From Gammaproteobacteria bacterium (GTDB lineage: Bacteria > Pseudomonadota > Gammaproteobacteria > Eutrophobiales > Eutrophobiaceae), in assembly GCA_018676275.1 (NCBI GenBank), contig JABHFC010000432.1:1-14029 (forward strand): a DNA stretch of 14,029 nt, in the 5' to 3' direction. The notes beneath the pieces were generated by a model. The model was given only the letters and a program-made list of their open reading frames with translations. It was not told the DNA's origin and did not search any database. The translations under genes and the position numbers were made by a program. Below are positions 1 to 7,167 of this stretch, piece after piece. Positions within the stretch are counted from its first letter, which is position 1. Each line of letters begins with the position of its first letter.

Positions 1-731
1 CGCCGGATAAGGATTCAGAATTCGGTATAGTTGTACTTGAAGATGATTCCTGTGGATTGTATTACGCCTGGATGGGCGAGGCGCAAACCGGCATGAATGA
101 ACGTTATGCCGACATAAAATTTTCAGGTATGAACCCATTAGATTTGATGCAGTATTTTAAAAGTGAACATGAAGCTGATCGCTCACTTGGCCTCGCTGCA
201 ATTAATGCTATTAGTCAGAGTGTTTTTCGCCAGTCCAACTATCATCTCGATACAGCCTCTAATTCCATGGGCGAACTTGATTTTAAAGAAAATGATCATG
301 TTGGCATGATTGGATTCTTTCCTTCACTAGTCCGTCGTCTGCGTGAGCAGAATATTCGTGTAAGCGTAATTGAAAAAAAATCACATCTTGTTCAAAGTGA
401 TGAGCTGGTAAATGTGACATTGGATGCCAGCGAATTATTGACATGCAACAAGATTTTGTCGACTGCCTCTACACTGCTGAATGATTCCATCGATGAAATA
501 CTTGAATACACAAGGTCCGCAGAAGTTGTGGTGGTCGTTGGACCAACCGCCGGTTTTTTCCCGGATCCATTGTTCGATCGAGGTGTAAGTGCAGTAGGTG
601 GTTCAATGATAGTAGATGTTGATTTAGCGATATCGAGACTGAGTAGCGAGCAGGGTCTGGGCGATGCGGCAAGAAAATATGTAATAAAGAAAAAAAATTA
701 TCCAGGGGCATCTAATTTCTTTTCACAATGA
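1..731 (+). CDS. DUF364 / putative heavy-metal chelation domain protein, 3' part
   Basis: This is a partial gene. The frame is open from base 3 with no stop upstream, so the true start lies before the window and the TTG at 57 is only an internal leucine. About 242 residues are visible. The C-terminal half has the layout of the DUF364 Rossmann-like fold: a beta strand and turn at NDHVGMIGFFPSLV, a second strand ending in VSVIEKK, then VVVVGPTAGFFPDPLF followed by RGVSAVGG. The GPT...PDPLF..G signature is what I recognise. Family knowledge: these proteins pair a small N-terminal domain (DUF4213) with a Rossmann-like domain and are annotated as possible metal-chelate binders, without a proven reaction. 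No membrane segment or signal peptide is visible in this part. A 190-base gap separates it from the next gene, so co-transcription is uncertain. Family assignment is fairly sure; function is unknown. Confidence 0.75.
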   Translation, partial: PDKDSEFGIVVLEDDSCGLYYAWMGEAQTGMNERYADIKFSGMNPLDLMQYFKSEHEADRSLGLAAINAISQSVFRQSNYHLDTASNSMGELDFKENDHVGMIGFFPSLVRRLREQNIRVSVIEKKSHLVQSDELVNVTLDASELLTCNKILSTASTLLNDSIDEILEYTRSAEVVVVVGPTAGFFPDPLFDRGVSAVGGSMIVDVDLAISRLSSEQGLGDAARKYVIKKKNYPGASNFFSQ

Positions 732-906
732 TTTGGCCAGCGGGATTTCAAGGCCTGCAGTCTGGTTTGTCGCTTTCAATAAGATATGGTCTCAATTCCA
801 TAAGAAAATTACTGTTATAGATGCTAAATTATACTGTCGCAGTTCAGGGATAAATTATTTCTATTTGTGACTATATATGACGATTATCTAAGTATTTCAA
901 TATTAA

Positions 907-915
907 AGGGGGGAG
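907..915 (+). promoter_or_regulatory. Strong ribosome binding site of the small membrane protein
   Basis: The purine run AGGGGGGAG ends six bases before the ATG at 922. It is the strongest Shine-Dalgarno-like sequence I noticed in the window and fixes the start of this gene. The 190 bases upstream (732-921) are AT-rich. They contain a good -10-like hexamer (TATACT) near 832, but I could not find a convincing -35 partner. Confidence 0.7.
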
Positions 916-921
916 ATAAAA

Positions 922-1335
922 ATGGCTGAAGAAGATAGACATGCGGGGAATGTAATTTTGTTACGGATCGCCTGTGTGAGTTTGTTAATCGCACTTGTGC
1001 TTGCCTGGTGCCTGGTAGGAACACATGCTATGAAATTGCCTGCGGCGCTTGAATTGTTCAAGGACCCGGACAAATTGTTATCAGCGCATCTGGACTTCCT
1101 GATGATGACCATGCTGTTATTAGGCTTTTATGCGGCCAAAGTACCTTTGGCAATATATGTTCGTATACCTATGGCAATCGGTTCTATTACCAATCCAACA
1201 GCCTTTCTGATTGAATCTATCTGTCCTGGATCTGAAAGCCCGATTATTGGTATGTTTATTATGACTTCGATTACGTTGACGACCTTTGGTTATGGAATGG
1301 CAGCAATAAAGGTTTTTCGTTCGAGTCTTAAATAG
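922..1335 (+). CDS. Small four-helix membrane protein, unrecognised family
   Basis: A 137-residue integral membrane protein with about four predicted hydrophobic segments: residues 11-34, 56-72, 76-97 and 107-130. The start is supported by the strong ribosome binding site just upstream. I do not recognise the family with certainty. The size, four-helix layout, a histidine at the start of helix 2 (SAHLDF, H56) and an N-P pair in helix 3 (GSITNP, N91) are reminiscent of the hydroxylaminobenzene mutase / styrene oxide isomerase group, small membrane proteins with an AH motif in helix 2; in the isomerase that histidine binds heme. This resemblance is by eye and weak. A hairpin at 1349-1383 separates it from the cytochrome b561 gene on the same strand, so the two may share a promoter with attenuation between them, or be independent. 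Confidence 0.75.
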   Translation: MAEEDRHAGNVILLRIACVSLLIALVLAWCLVGTHAMKLPAALELFKDPDKLLSAHLDFLMMTMLLLGFYAAKVPLAIYVRIPMAIGSITNPTAFLIESICPGSESPIIGMFIMTSITLTTFGYGMAAIKVFRSSLK

Positions 1336-1348
1336 TGTTTTAAGCAAA

Positions 1349-1383
1349 GGTAGACTATTTTTCAAAAAGAAAAATAGTCTGCC
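1349..1383 (+). terminator. Perfect hairpin, terminator-like
   Basis: A 15-pair stem (one G-U wobble) with a five-A loop: the left arm 1349-1363 contains AGACTATTTTTC and the right arm 1369-1383 contains its exact complement GAAAAATAGTCT. It starts 13 bases after the stop of the membrane protein and ends 55 bases before the cytochrome b561 start. The + strand has no proper T run after the stem (TGGCTTTCT), so it may be a weak terminator, an mRNA 3' stabiliser or a processing site rather than a strong Rho-independent terminator. Confidence 0.55.
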
Positions 1384-1438
1384 TGGCTTTCTAATTACAT
1401 CAGTAATATCAAATTTCGCAGGCTAAGAGCATTGTAAA

Positions 1439-1966
1439 ATGCCGATATCATTCAGAAACTCTGAAAGTCAATATGGTCTGGGTGCTCGTCTATTACACTG
1501 GAGCAGTGTTGCGTTACTGGTGACACTTATTCTGACAGCGGCCGAGTTTGAAGATCTGGATGCAAGCCCGGATAAATTAGAGTTGATACGTCAACACGCA
1601 TCTTATGGACTCATTTTTCTGTTTTTAATGTCCTTGCGATTATTCTGGCGATGTACAAATCAGAATCCGGTACATTCGTATAATATAAAAAGCTGGCAAA
1701 AATTCGGCGCGCATTTTCTACACTGGGGAATTTACCTGATAGTCATTACGCAAAGTTTGACGGGTTTGTGTAACCTGGTTTTTGCAGGATCGGAAATACC
1801 TTTTTTTAAATTAGTAGAAATACCAGCATTGACAGGAAAACATGATGAGCTGCACGGTTTTTTTTCTTCCATCCATTATGTTATTTCAATAGTTATCTAT
1901 CCGCTGTTTTTTATTCATATCAGTGCCGCGATATATCACCAGTTGTTTGGTGTTTTGGATGATTAG
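1439..1966 (+). CDS. Cytochrome b561 (CybB/YodB family), diheme membrane protein
   Basis: A 175-residue inner-membrane cytochrome, nearly the length of E. coli CybB (176). Four transmembrane helices carry the expected heme-b ligands: H20 in LLHW (helix 1), H53 in RQHASYG (helix 2), and H146 and H160 in helix 4. The H146-H160 spacing of 14 equals that of the E. coli ligands H137 and H151. The family patterns GARLLHW, the second helix ending MSLRLFWR, AHFLHWGIYL, IPFFKLVEIPAL and FIHISAAIYHQL are all present. Family role: CybB-type proteins oxidise quinol and pass electrons to superoxide or small periplasmic acceptors; some serve as electron donors or acceptors for partner proteins. The partner cannot be read from this locus. 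The ribosome binding site is weak (AAGAG, 1425-1429). The gene ends 14 bases from the convergent Gre-like gene. Confidence 0.93.
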   Translation: MPISFRNSESQYGLGARLLHWSSVALLVTLILTAAEFEDLDASPDKLELIRQHASYGLIFLFLMSLRLFWRCTNQNPVHSYNIKSWQKFGAHFLHWGIYLIVITQSLTGLCNLVFAGSEIPFFKLVEIPALTGKHDELHGFFSSIHYVISIVIYPLFFIHISAAIYHQLFGVLDD

Positions 1967-1980
1967 CTAATACGCCAGCT

Positions 1981-2487
1981 TTAATCGGGTTTGTAATAGA
2001 TTTCGATTATATCCAGTTCAAGATCACCTGCAGGACGATTCCATAATATTGATTCGTTGATTTTTCCCTGCATTAGCATTTTTCCAAGAGGCGAGGTCCA
2101 GCTTATTTTGCCTGCGTCAATGTCGGTTTCGTCTTCACCTACTATGGTGAATTCGTATTTATTTCCAGATTCATCTTCCATATCAACCGATGTGCCAAAC
2201 AGGACACGATCATAGGGAGGAGGGCTTTTTTCCACAATAATCGCGCGATGTAATCTTTCCTGAAAATATTTTATATCTCTGTCAATTCGTAGCAACTCAC
2301 CCTTTTTCCCCAGGTGTTCACTTTCATTGTTCAAAGTATTGTGCTTTTTCTGGAGCTGGCCCAATTTTTCGCGCAGATGTTTCTCTCCTGCAGGAGTTAT
2401 GTAATTCGGTTCATCGCTGTGAATACGCTCAGGTAGATCCTCAGCAACATCATCACCATCGGGTTCTTTTACGAAAGCTCTGCTAAT
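1981..2487 (-). CDS. GreA/GreB-family-like RNA polymerase secondary-channel protein, ATT start
   Basis: A 168-residue protein if it begins at the ATT codon at 2487-2485. The C-terminal domain (about residues 93-168) is a clear GreA/GreB C-terminal fold: VLFGTSVDMED, IVGEDETDIDAGKISWTSPLGKML, then a WNRPAGD block and a C-terminal strand like that of Rnk. The first 30 residues, SRAFVKEPDGDD...LPER...PNYITPAG, match from memory the N-terminus of a gammaproteobacterial Gre-like family that starts M-S-R-A-F. The only in-frame start that fits is ATT, with AAGGAG seven bases upstream. The nearest ATG/GTG/TTG in frame is the TTG at 2364, which would delete 41 conserved residues. The coiled coil (about 32-84) is some 16 residues shorter than in GreB and lacks the GDxxEN tip with the catalytic acids, so transcript cleavage stimulation is unlikely. 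It probably binds the RNA polymerase secondary channel without reaching the active site, as Rnk does. Confidence 0.88.
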   Translation of the reverse strand: MSRAFVKEPDGDDVAEDLPERIHSDEPNYITPAGEKHLREKLGQLQKKHNTLNNESEHLGKKGELLRIDRDIKYFQERLHRAIIVEKSPPPYDRVLFGTSVDMEDESGNKYEFTIVGEDETDIDAGKISWTSPLGKMLMQGKINESILWNRPAGDLELDIIEIYYKPD

Positions 2488-2494
2488 CGAAATG

Positions 2495-2500
2495 CTCCTT
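2495..2500 (-). promoter_or_regulatory. Shine-Dalgarno site that fixes the ATT start of the Gre-like gene
   Basis: On the minus strand the sequence reads AAGGAG, then seven bases (CATTTCG), then ATT AGC AGA GCT TTC (fMet-S-R-A-F). The spacing is ideal for the ATT at 2487. A second ATT two codons earlier (2493) would be only one base from the site. An in-frame stop (TGA, 2514-2512) lies just upstream, so there is no other start further out. Confidence 0.75.
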
Positions 2501-2517
2501 TTGCGCCTTGTTCACTA

Positions 2518-2526
2518 AGTATAGCA
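2518..2526 (-). promoter_or_regulatory. Extended -10 promoter of the Gre-like gene
   Basis: The minus strand carries TGCTATACT, an extended -10 (TGnTATAAT with one mismatch). No good -35 is visible at the usual distance, which is common for extended -10 promoters. Transcription would begin near 2511, giving a 24-base leader that already contains the ribosome binding site. This agrees with initiation at the ATT codon. Confidence 0.5.
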
Positions 2527-2662
2527 ATAGATTAAGTGAATGAATTGACTTGCCTGTTTTTTCAGAATAATCAATTTGATACTGATAAAGTTGCTATCAT
2601 ACGCGCGCCTGAAAAGTATCAGTTTATGGACTTCCTATTACAAAACCGATTGATTGTCACAT

Positions 2663-3562
2663 ATGCCAAATTACGTAATGAACGCCAAACAGTGGGGATT
2701 GTTGCTTTTCATATCCTTTACCTGGGGCTTATCCTTTTTCTTTATCGAGATTATCCTGCGTGAGATCGGTCCCTTTACGCTTGTGTTTTATCGTATCAGC
2801 ATTGCGGCTCTTATCGCTGTCGTATGGCTTTATTTCAGTGGTAAGCGTTTGCCTTTCGACAGACATTCATGGAGCAAGTTTTTTGTACTCGGCGCAATAA
2901 ATAACCTAATCCCGTTCAGTTTTATATCCTGGGGACAGGTTTATATCAGCAGTAGCCTGGCTTCCATTCTTAATGCAACCACACCACTGTTCGCCGCTGT
3001 ACTGGCACATTTCCTCACCAGTGATGAGCATTTAACCGGGCATCGTATTGTTGGTATTTTACTCGGTATAATTGGTGTTTGTTTACTGGTTGGTCCAGAA
3101 GCATTGTATGGCATGTCTTCAAATGTTCTGGGTCAATGCGCTATTCTGGCGGCTGCAATTTCCTATGCCTGTGGTGGAATATATACCCGGCAACTTAAGG
3201 ATATGCCTGTTCTGGTGGCCATGACCGGCACCTTAATTGCTGCATCTATACTGACTTTACCGCTGGTATTGATTTATGAGTATCCTCTAAGAACTACTCT
3301 GCACTGGAATACGATTGGAGCTGTTCTGGGTATTTCAGTTTTCGGAACAGCCTTTGCCTATATGCTGTACTTTCACATTATCAGAACTGTGGGTGCGACA
3401 AATACTCTGCTGGTGACTTTCCTGGTACCTGTCACCGCATTGTTACTGGGTATGTTGGTTCTGAAAGAGTCTCTTAGTCAGCATGCGATTGTTGGCATGG
3501 CTGTTATATTCGCAGGACTGGTGGCTGTCGATGGTCGGCTTATCCGTAAGCTATTACGTTAG
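2663..3562 (+). CDS. EamA/DMT-superfamily membrane transporter
   Basis: About 299 residues with ten hydrophobic segments in two EamA repeats, the usual size and layout of drug/metabolite transporters. Typical marks are FTWGLSFFFIEIIL in helix 1 and, near the end, PVTALLLGMLVLKESL followed by VGMAVIFAGLV in the last helices. The substrate cannot be deduced; relatives export amino acids, purines or other small metabolites. A TGA at 2651-2653 closes the frame upstream. Possible starts are TTG 2654, ATG 2663 and ATG 2678; none has a clear ribosome binding site. I prefer 2663, and 2678 is also plausible. The gene is divergent from the Gre-like gene and converges on cysE, with the last 9 bases overlapping. 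A link with cysteine synthesis is possible but only suggested by position. Confidence 0.9.
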   Translation: MPNYVMNAKQWGLLLFISFTWGLSFFFIEIILREIGPFTLVFYRISIAALIAVVWLYFSGKRLPFDRHSWSKFFVLGAINNLIPFSFISWGQVYISSSLASILNATTPLFAAVLAHFLTSDEHLTGHRIVGILLGIIGVCLLVGPEALYGMSSNVLGQCAILAAAISYACGGIYTRQLKDMPVLVAMTGTLIAASILTLPLVLIYEYPLRTTLHWNTIGAVLGISVFGTAFAYMLYFHIIRTVGATNTLLVTFLVPVTALLLGMLVLKESLSQHAIVGMAVIFAGLVAVDGRLIRKLLR

Positions 3563-4258
3563 GTCATCTTTTAGTTTTTTTTTCATCTCGTCCAGCTCTC
3601 GATCTACCTTGTGCATATGATCCAGCATTGTATCCAATGCATTTTGTATGGGATCAGGCATATCTTTACTGGCGCCATAGGCATCGAAACCAATTTTTTT
3701 CGCCATTGCTTCTCTTTGTGCTTCTTTTCCATCTCCATCATCATCTTTACTGGCGACGATATGACCCGGAATACCGACCACTGTGGCGCCAGCCGGAACA
3801 TCTTTAACGACGACAGCATTGGAACCCACACGAGCACAATTATTCAGCGTAATCGGACCGAGGATTTTCGCTCCCGCGCCAATTACCACGTCATTCTTTA
3901 AAGTCGGGTGACGCTTACCCTTGTTCCATGAAGTCCCACCGAGAGTGACTCCATGATAAATAGAGCAGTCATCACCTATTTCTGCTGTTTCACCAATTAC
4001 AATTCCCATACCGTGGTCGATGAAAAAACGCTGACCTATACTTGCTCCGGGATGTATTTCAACGCCTGTTAAAAAACGAGCGAGATGAGCGGTCATACGC
4101 GCGATCAGGTATAGCTTCTTTTTCCAGAGCCAATGATTAAGACGATGAAACAGGATCGCGTGTAGACCGGGGCAGGTGATCAGAGTTTCAATACTCGTTC
4201 TCGCCGCCGGGTCACGATCAAATACGACCTGAATATCTTCTTTTATTGTCTTAAACAT
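3554..4258 (-). CDS. cysE: Serine O-acetyltransferase, short type
   Basis: A 234-residue enzyme that makes O-acetylserine from serine and acetyl-CoA, the first committed step of cysteine synthesis. The N-terminal helical part carries KEDIQVVFDRDPAAR (about 6-20). The left-handed beta helix of hexapeptide repeats runs from about residue 66 to 165. Catalytic residues can be placed as E67 (GVEIHPG; E. coli has Asp here, but Glu is normal in short SATs of the Bacillus type) and H82 (FIDHGMG), with substrate-binding H117 in KGKRHPT. GETAEIG and GVTLGGT are diagnostic. After the beta helix comes a charged, helical tail (about 170-234), FDAYG...MPDPIQNALDTMLDHMH, typical of gammaproteobacterial short SATs. 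The tail ends DDLT, without the C-terminal Ile that E. coli CysE inserts into CysK. It lies 35 bases downstream of valS on the same strand and may be co-transcribed. Its 3' end overlaps the EamA gene. Confidence 0.95.
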   Translation of the reverse strand: MFKTIKEDIQVVFDRDPAARTSIETLITCPGLHAILFHRLNHWLWKKKLYLIARMTAHLARFLTGVEIHPGASIGQRFFIDHGMGIVIGETAEIGDDCSIYHGVTLGGTSWNKGKRHPTLKNDVVIGAGAKILGPITLNNCARVGSNAVVVKDVPAGATVVGIPGHIVASKDDDGDGKEAQREAMAKKIGFDAYGASKDMPDPIQNALDTMLDHMHKVDRELDEMKKKLKDDLT

Positions 4259-4293
4259 CTATTTCTGCATTCGTTCAGATTGGTGATTATCTG

Positions 4294-7059
4294 CTAAATC
4301 AAATTTTTAATTCGAGCATGCTGAGCCTGTAGTTTTTTCAGGGCTTCGTCTGTTTCAAGCAAACGCTCTCGTTCTTTGTTGACGACGGCCGCTGGTGCTT
4401 TATCAACGAATCCACTATTTGCGAGCTTATTTTCAATGCCATGTTTGGCATTCTCTAACTTATTAAGTTCCTTTTCCAGTTTTGCCAATTCTGCTTTGGG
4501 GTCAATCAGATCTGCGAGTGGCACAACTATTGTCATTTCACCTGCCAGCGCAATGACTGCATCATCCGGCTCTTCTTCAATCACGGTGATAGATTCAATT
4601 CTTGCCAGGCTAAACAGATAGTGCCTGTTAAGCTCCAGCCAACCCTGTTCCTGCTTATTACCGCCCTTAATTTGTACAGCTAATTTTTTTCCGGGAGCAA
4701 TGTCACGTTCACTACGAATTCGACGTACGCTCAAAATGAAAGTCTTGACCCATTCTATTTCAAGCAGGGAATCTTTATCGATTTGCAATTCATCAAACTC
4801 AGGATAACTTTGCAACATTATCGTCGGTCCTTCGCGATTAATGACAGGAGCAACCCGCTGCCATAATTCTTCCGTAATAAATGGCATAAACGGATGCATC
4901 AGACGTAATAGTATTTCCAGGTTACTAACCAGTGTAAGTAAGGTGCCACGTTTAACTTGCTCGGAAGCTGAATCGTCGTTCAAGGTTGTTTTGGATAGCT
5001 CGAGGTACCAGTCACAATATTCATCCCAGGTATATTCATACATAGCCTGTGCAGCCAGATCAAAACGGTATGTACGCATTCCTTCGGTTGTTTTTTCGAT
5101 GGCCTGTGCAAGACGAGTATTGATCCAGCGCTCCGCCAGACCCAGTTCTGTTTCGCCTTCGTTAATATTCATCGCCTGTTGTTCAACATTCATCATGACA
5201 TAACGCGTAGCGTTCCAGAGCTTATTACAAAAATTGCGATTGCCGCCGATCCGACCTACATCAAAATTAATTCCGCGGCCCTGTGTTGCCAATGAAGCGA
5301 AAGTGAAACGCAATGCATCAGTTCCATAGGACTGAATACCTTCCGGAAAATGTTTACGGGTAGACTTTTCAATCTTTGGGGCCAGTTTCGGCTGCATAAG
5401 GCCAGTTGTACGTTTCTCGATAAGGGTATTCAGGTCAATTCCGTCGATCAGATCAATAGGATCAAGAATATTACCCTTTGATTTAGACATTTTCTGGCCT
5501 TCATTGTCACGCACGAGTCCATGTATATAAACTTCCTTAAAAGGCACATCGCCCATAAACTTGATACCCATCATAATCATGCGGGCAACCCAGAAAAATA
5601 TGATATCGAAACCTGTTACAAGAACACTGGTGGGATAAAAGTTTTTCAACTCATCGGTCTTTTCCGGCCAGCCTAAAGTAGAAAAAGGCCAGAGCGAGGA
5701 AGAGAACCATGTGTCCAGTACATCCGGGTCCTGTTCCAGTTTGCAATCATCTGCCAGGCTATGCTTTGCCCGGATCTCCTCTTCATTACGACCAACATAA
5801 ATATTACCGGCATCGTCATACCATGCCGGGATTCGATGACCCCACCAAAGTTGTCGGGAGATGCACCAGTCTTCAATATTACGCATCCATTCGAAATAGG
5901 TCTTTGACCAGTTTTCCGGTACAAACTTGATATCGCCATCTTCAACTGCCTTGATTGCAGGATCAGCAAGCGGTTGAATCTTTACATACCATTGATCCGT
6001 CAAATACGGTTCAACAACGGCATTGGAACGATCCCCGCGCGGCACCATAAGTTTGTGCGGCTCAATTTTTTCAAGCAGGTCCTTTGACTCAAGGTCAGCT
6101 ACAATTTGTTTACGGGCGAGATATCGATCCATACCTCGATATGCTTCCGGACCATTTTCATTAACTTCAGCGTTGACTGTAAATATATTCAGCAGAGGTA
6201 AATCATGACGCTTACCTACAATGTAGTCATTAAAGTCATGAGCAGGAGTTATCTTTACGCAGCCAGTGCCAAACTCCGGGTCAACATATTCATCGGCAAT
6301 GACAGGAATTTTTCTTCCACATAAAGGAAGCTCAACTTCTTTACCAATAAGATCCTGATAACGCTCATCATCGGGATGTACGGCTACAGCGGCATCACCT
6401 AACATGGTTTCCGGGCGAGTGGTAGCTACTACAAGAACGCCAAGGCCATCAACACGCGGATAACGCATATGCCACATATGTCCATCTTCTTCTTCCGAGA
6501 TGACTTCCAGATCGGAAATAGCTGTGTGCAAAACCGGGTCCCAGTTGACCAGACGTTTACCACGGTAGATCAGATCTTCTTCATATAGCTGAATAAAAAC
6601 TTCCATTACAGCTTCTGAAAGTCCTTCATCCATTGTAAAACGTTCTCTTGACCAGTCCATGGATGTACCAAGACGGCGTGATTGCCGGTTGATCATATTT
6701 CCGGAAGTTTCTTTCCAGTCCCAAACTGCCTCAACAAATTTTTCTCGTCCCAGATCATGTCTTGATAGATCTTTCGCTTCCAGTTGTCGTTCAACAACCA
6801 TCTGCGTTGCAATACCTGCGTGATCTGCGCCGCATTGCCACAGCGTACTTTCACCCAGCATACGGTGATAACGGGTAAGGATATCCATTAGCGTTTGCTG
6901 GAAAGCATGACCCATATGCAGACTACCGGTTACATTGGGTGGTGGAAGCATTATGCAATAGCTTGTTTCGTCACTTTGAGGCGCAAAGTAACCTTGCTGC
7001 TCCCAGTTCTGATACCAGTCGCTTTCAATTTTTTGCGGCTCGTAGGTTTTTTCCATCAT
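4294..7059 (-). CDS. valS: Valyl-tRNA synthetase
   Basis: A 921-residue class I aminoacyl-tRNA synthetase that charges tRNA-Val, close to the bacterial norm (E. coli 951). The HIGH motif is HMGH at 48-51, after PPPNVTGSL. The CP1 editing domain, which hydrolyses misactivated threonine, includes TTRPETM (213-219) and GTGCVKITPAHDFND (264-278). KMSKS lies at 523-527 within GQKMSKSKGN. The anticodon-binding helical domain follows (about 630-790), and the last 65 residues are the Val-specific C-terminal coiled coil, rich in KLEKELNKLE-type repeats. The gene starts with two consecutive ATG codons (7059 and 7056) and no clear Shine-Dalgarno sequence. A 108-base gap separates it from the upstream acidic-protein gene, more than elsewhere in the block. 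A CATAAT hexamer in that gap could mark an internal promoter, though its -35 is poor. Confidence 0.99.
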   Translation of the reverse strand: MMEKTYEPQKIESDWYQNWEQQGYFAPQSDETSYCIMLPPPNVTGSLHMGHAFQQTLMDILTRYHRMLGESTLWQCGADHAGIATQMVVERQLEAKDLSRHDLGREKFVEAVWDWKETSGNMINRQSRRLGTSMDWSRERFTMDEGLSEAVMEVFIQLYEEDLIYRGKRLVNWDPVLHTAISDLEVISEEEDGHMWHMRYPRVDGLGVLVVATTRPETMLGDAAVAVHPDDERYQDLIGKEVELPLCGRKIPVIADEYVDPEFGTGCVKITPAHDFNDYIVGKRHDLPLLNIFTVNAEVNENGPEAYRGMDRYLARKQIVADLESKDLLEKIEPHKLMVPRGDRSNAVVEPYLTDQWYVKIQPLADPAIKAVEDGDIKFVPENWSKTYFEWMRNIEDWCISRQLWWGHRIPAWYDDAGNIYVGRNEEEIRAKHSLADDCKLEQDPDVLDTWFSSSLWPFSTLGWPEKTDELKNFYPTSVLVTGFDIIFFWVARMIMMGIKFMGDVPFKEVYIHGLVRDNEGQKMSKSKGNILDPIDLIDGIDLNTLIEKRTTGLMQPKLAPKIEKSTRKHFPEGIQSYGTDALRFTFASLATQGRGINFDVGRIGGNRNFCNKLWNATRYVMMNVEQQAMNINEGETELGLAERWINTRLAQAIEKTTEGMRTYRFDLAAQAMYEYTWDEYCDWYLELSKTTLNDDSASEQVKRGTLLTLVSNLEILLRLMHPFMPFITEELWQRVAPVINREGPTIMLQSYPEFDELQIDKDSLLEIEWVKTFILSVRRIRSERDIAPGKKLAVQIKGGNKQEQGWLELNRHYLFSLARIESITVIEEEPDDAVIALAGEMTIVVPLADLIDPKAELAKLEKELNKLENAKHGIENKLANSGFVDKAPAAVVNKERERLLETDEALKKLQAQHARIKNLI

Positions 7060-7167
7060 TATTGGTTATGTTATTAGTTATGATAGTAATTCTATTACGC
7101 AGGCAGCATTATGCCGCAGAGGCGTAGTGAATTAACAGAAAGAGATAAACAGACCCTAATTTATTAT

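Noticed and set aside
57..731. TTG at 57 as the start of the first gene
   Set aside because: The frame is open to the window edge and the residues before it (VVLEDDSCG) continue the protein; the TTG is an internal leucine.
1961..1986. Hairpin spanning the convergent stops of cytochrome b561 and the Gre-like gene
   Set aside because: Only eight pairs with a two-base bulge, AT-rich and without a T run; too weak to call a terminator.
1981..2364. Gre-like gene starting at TTG 2364
   Set aside because: This would cut off 41 residues of family-like sequence and has no ribosome binding site. The ATT at 2487 fits both the spacing and the N-terminal sequence.
2536..2763. 75-residue + strand reading frame before the EamA gene
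   Set aside because: It overlaps the EamA start in another frame, has no ribosome binding site and resembles no protein I know. The EamA frame is clearly the coding one.
4376..6208. Several + strand reading frames opposite valS
   Set aside because: They are antisense shadows of a strongly conserved gene and have no ribosome binding sites or recognisable products.
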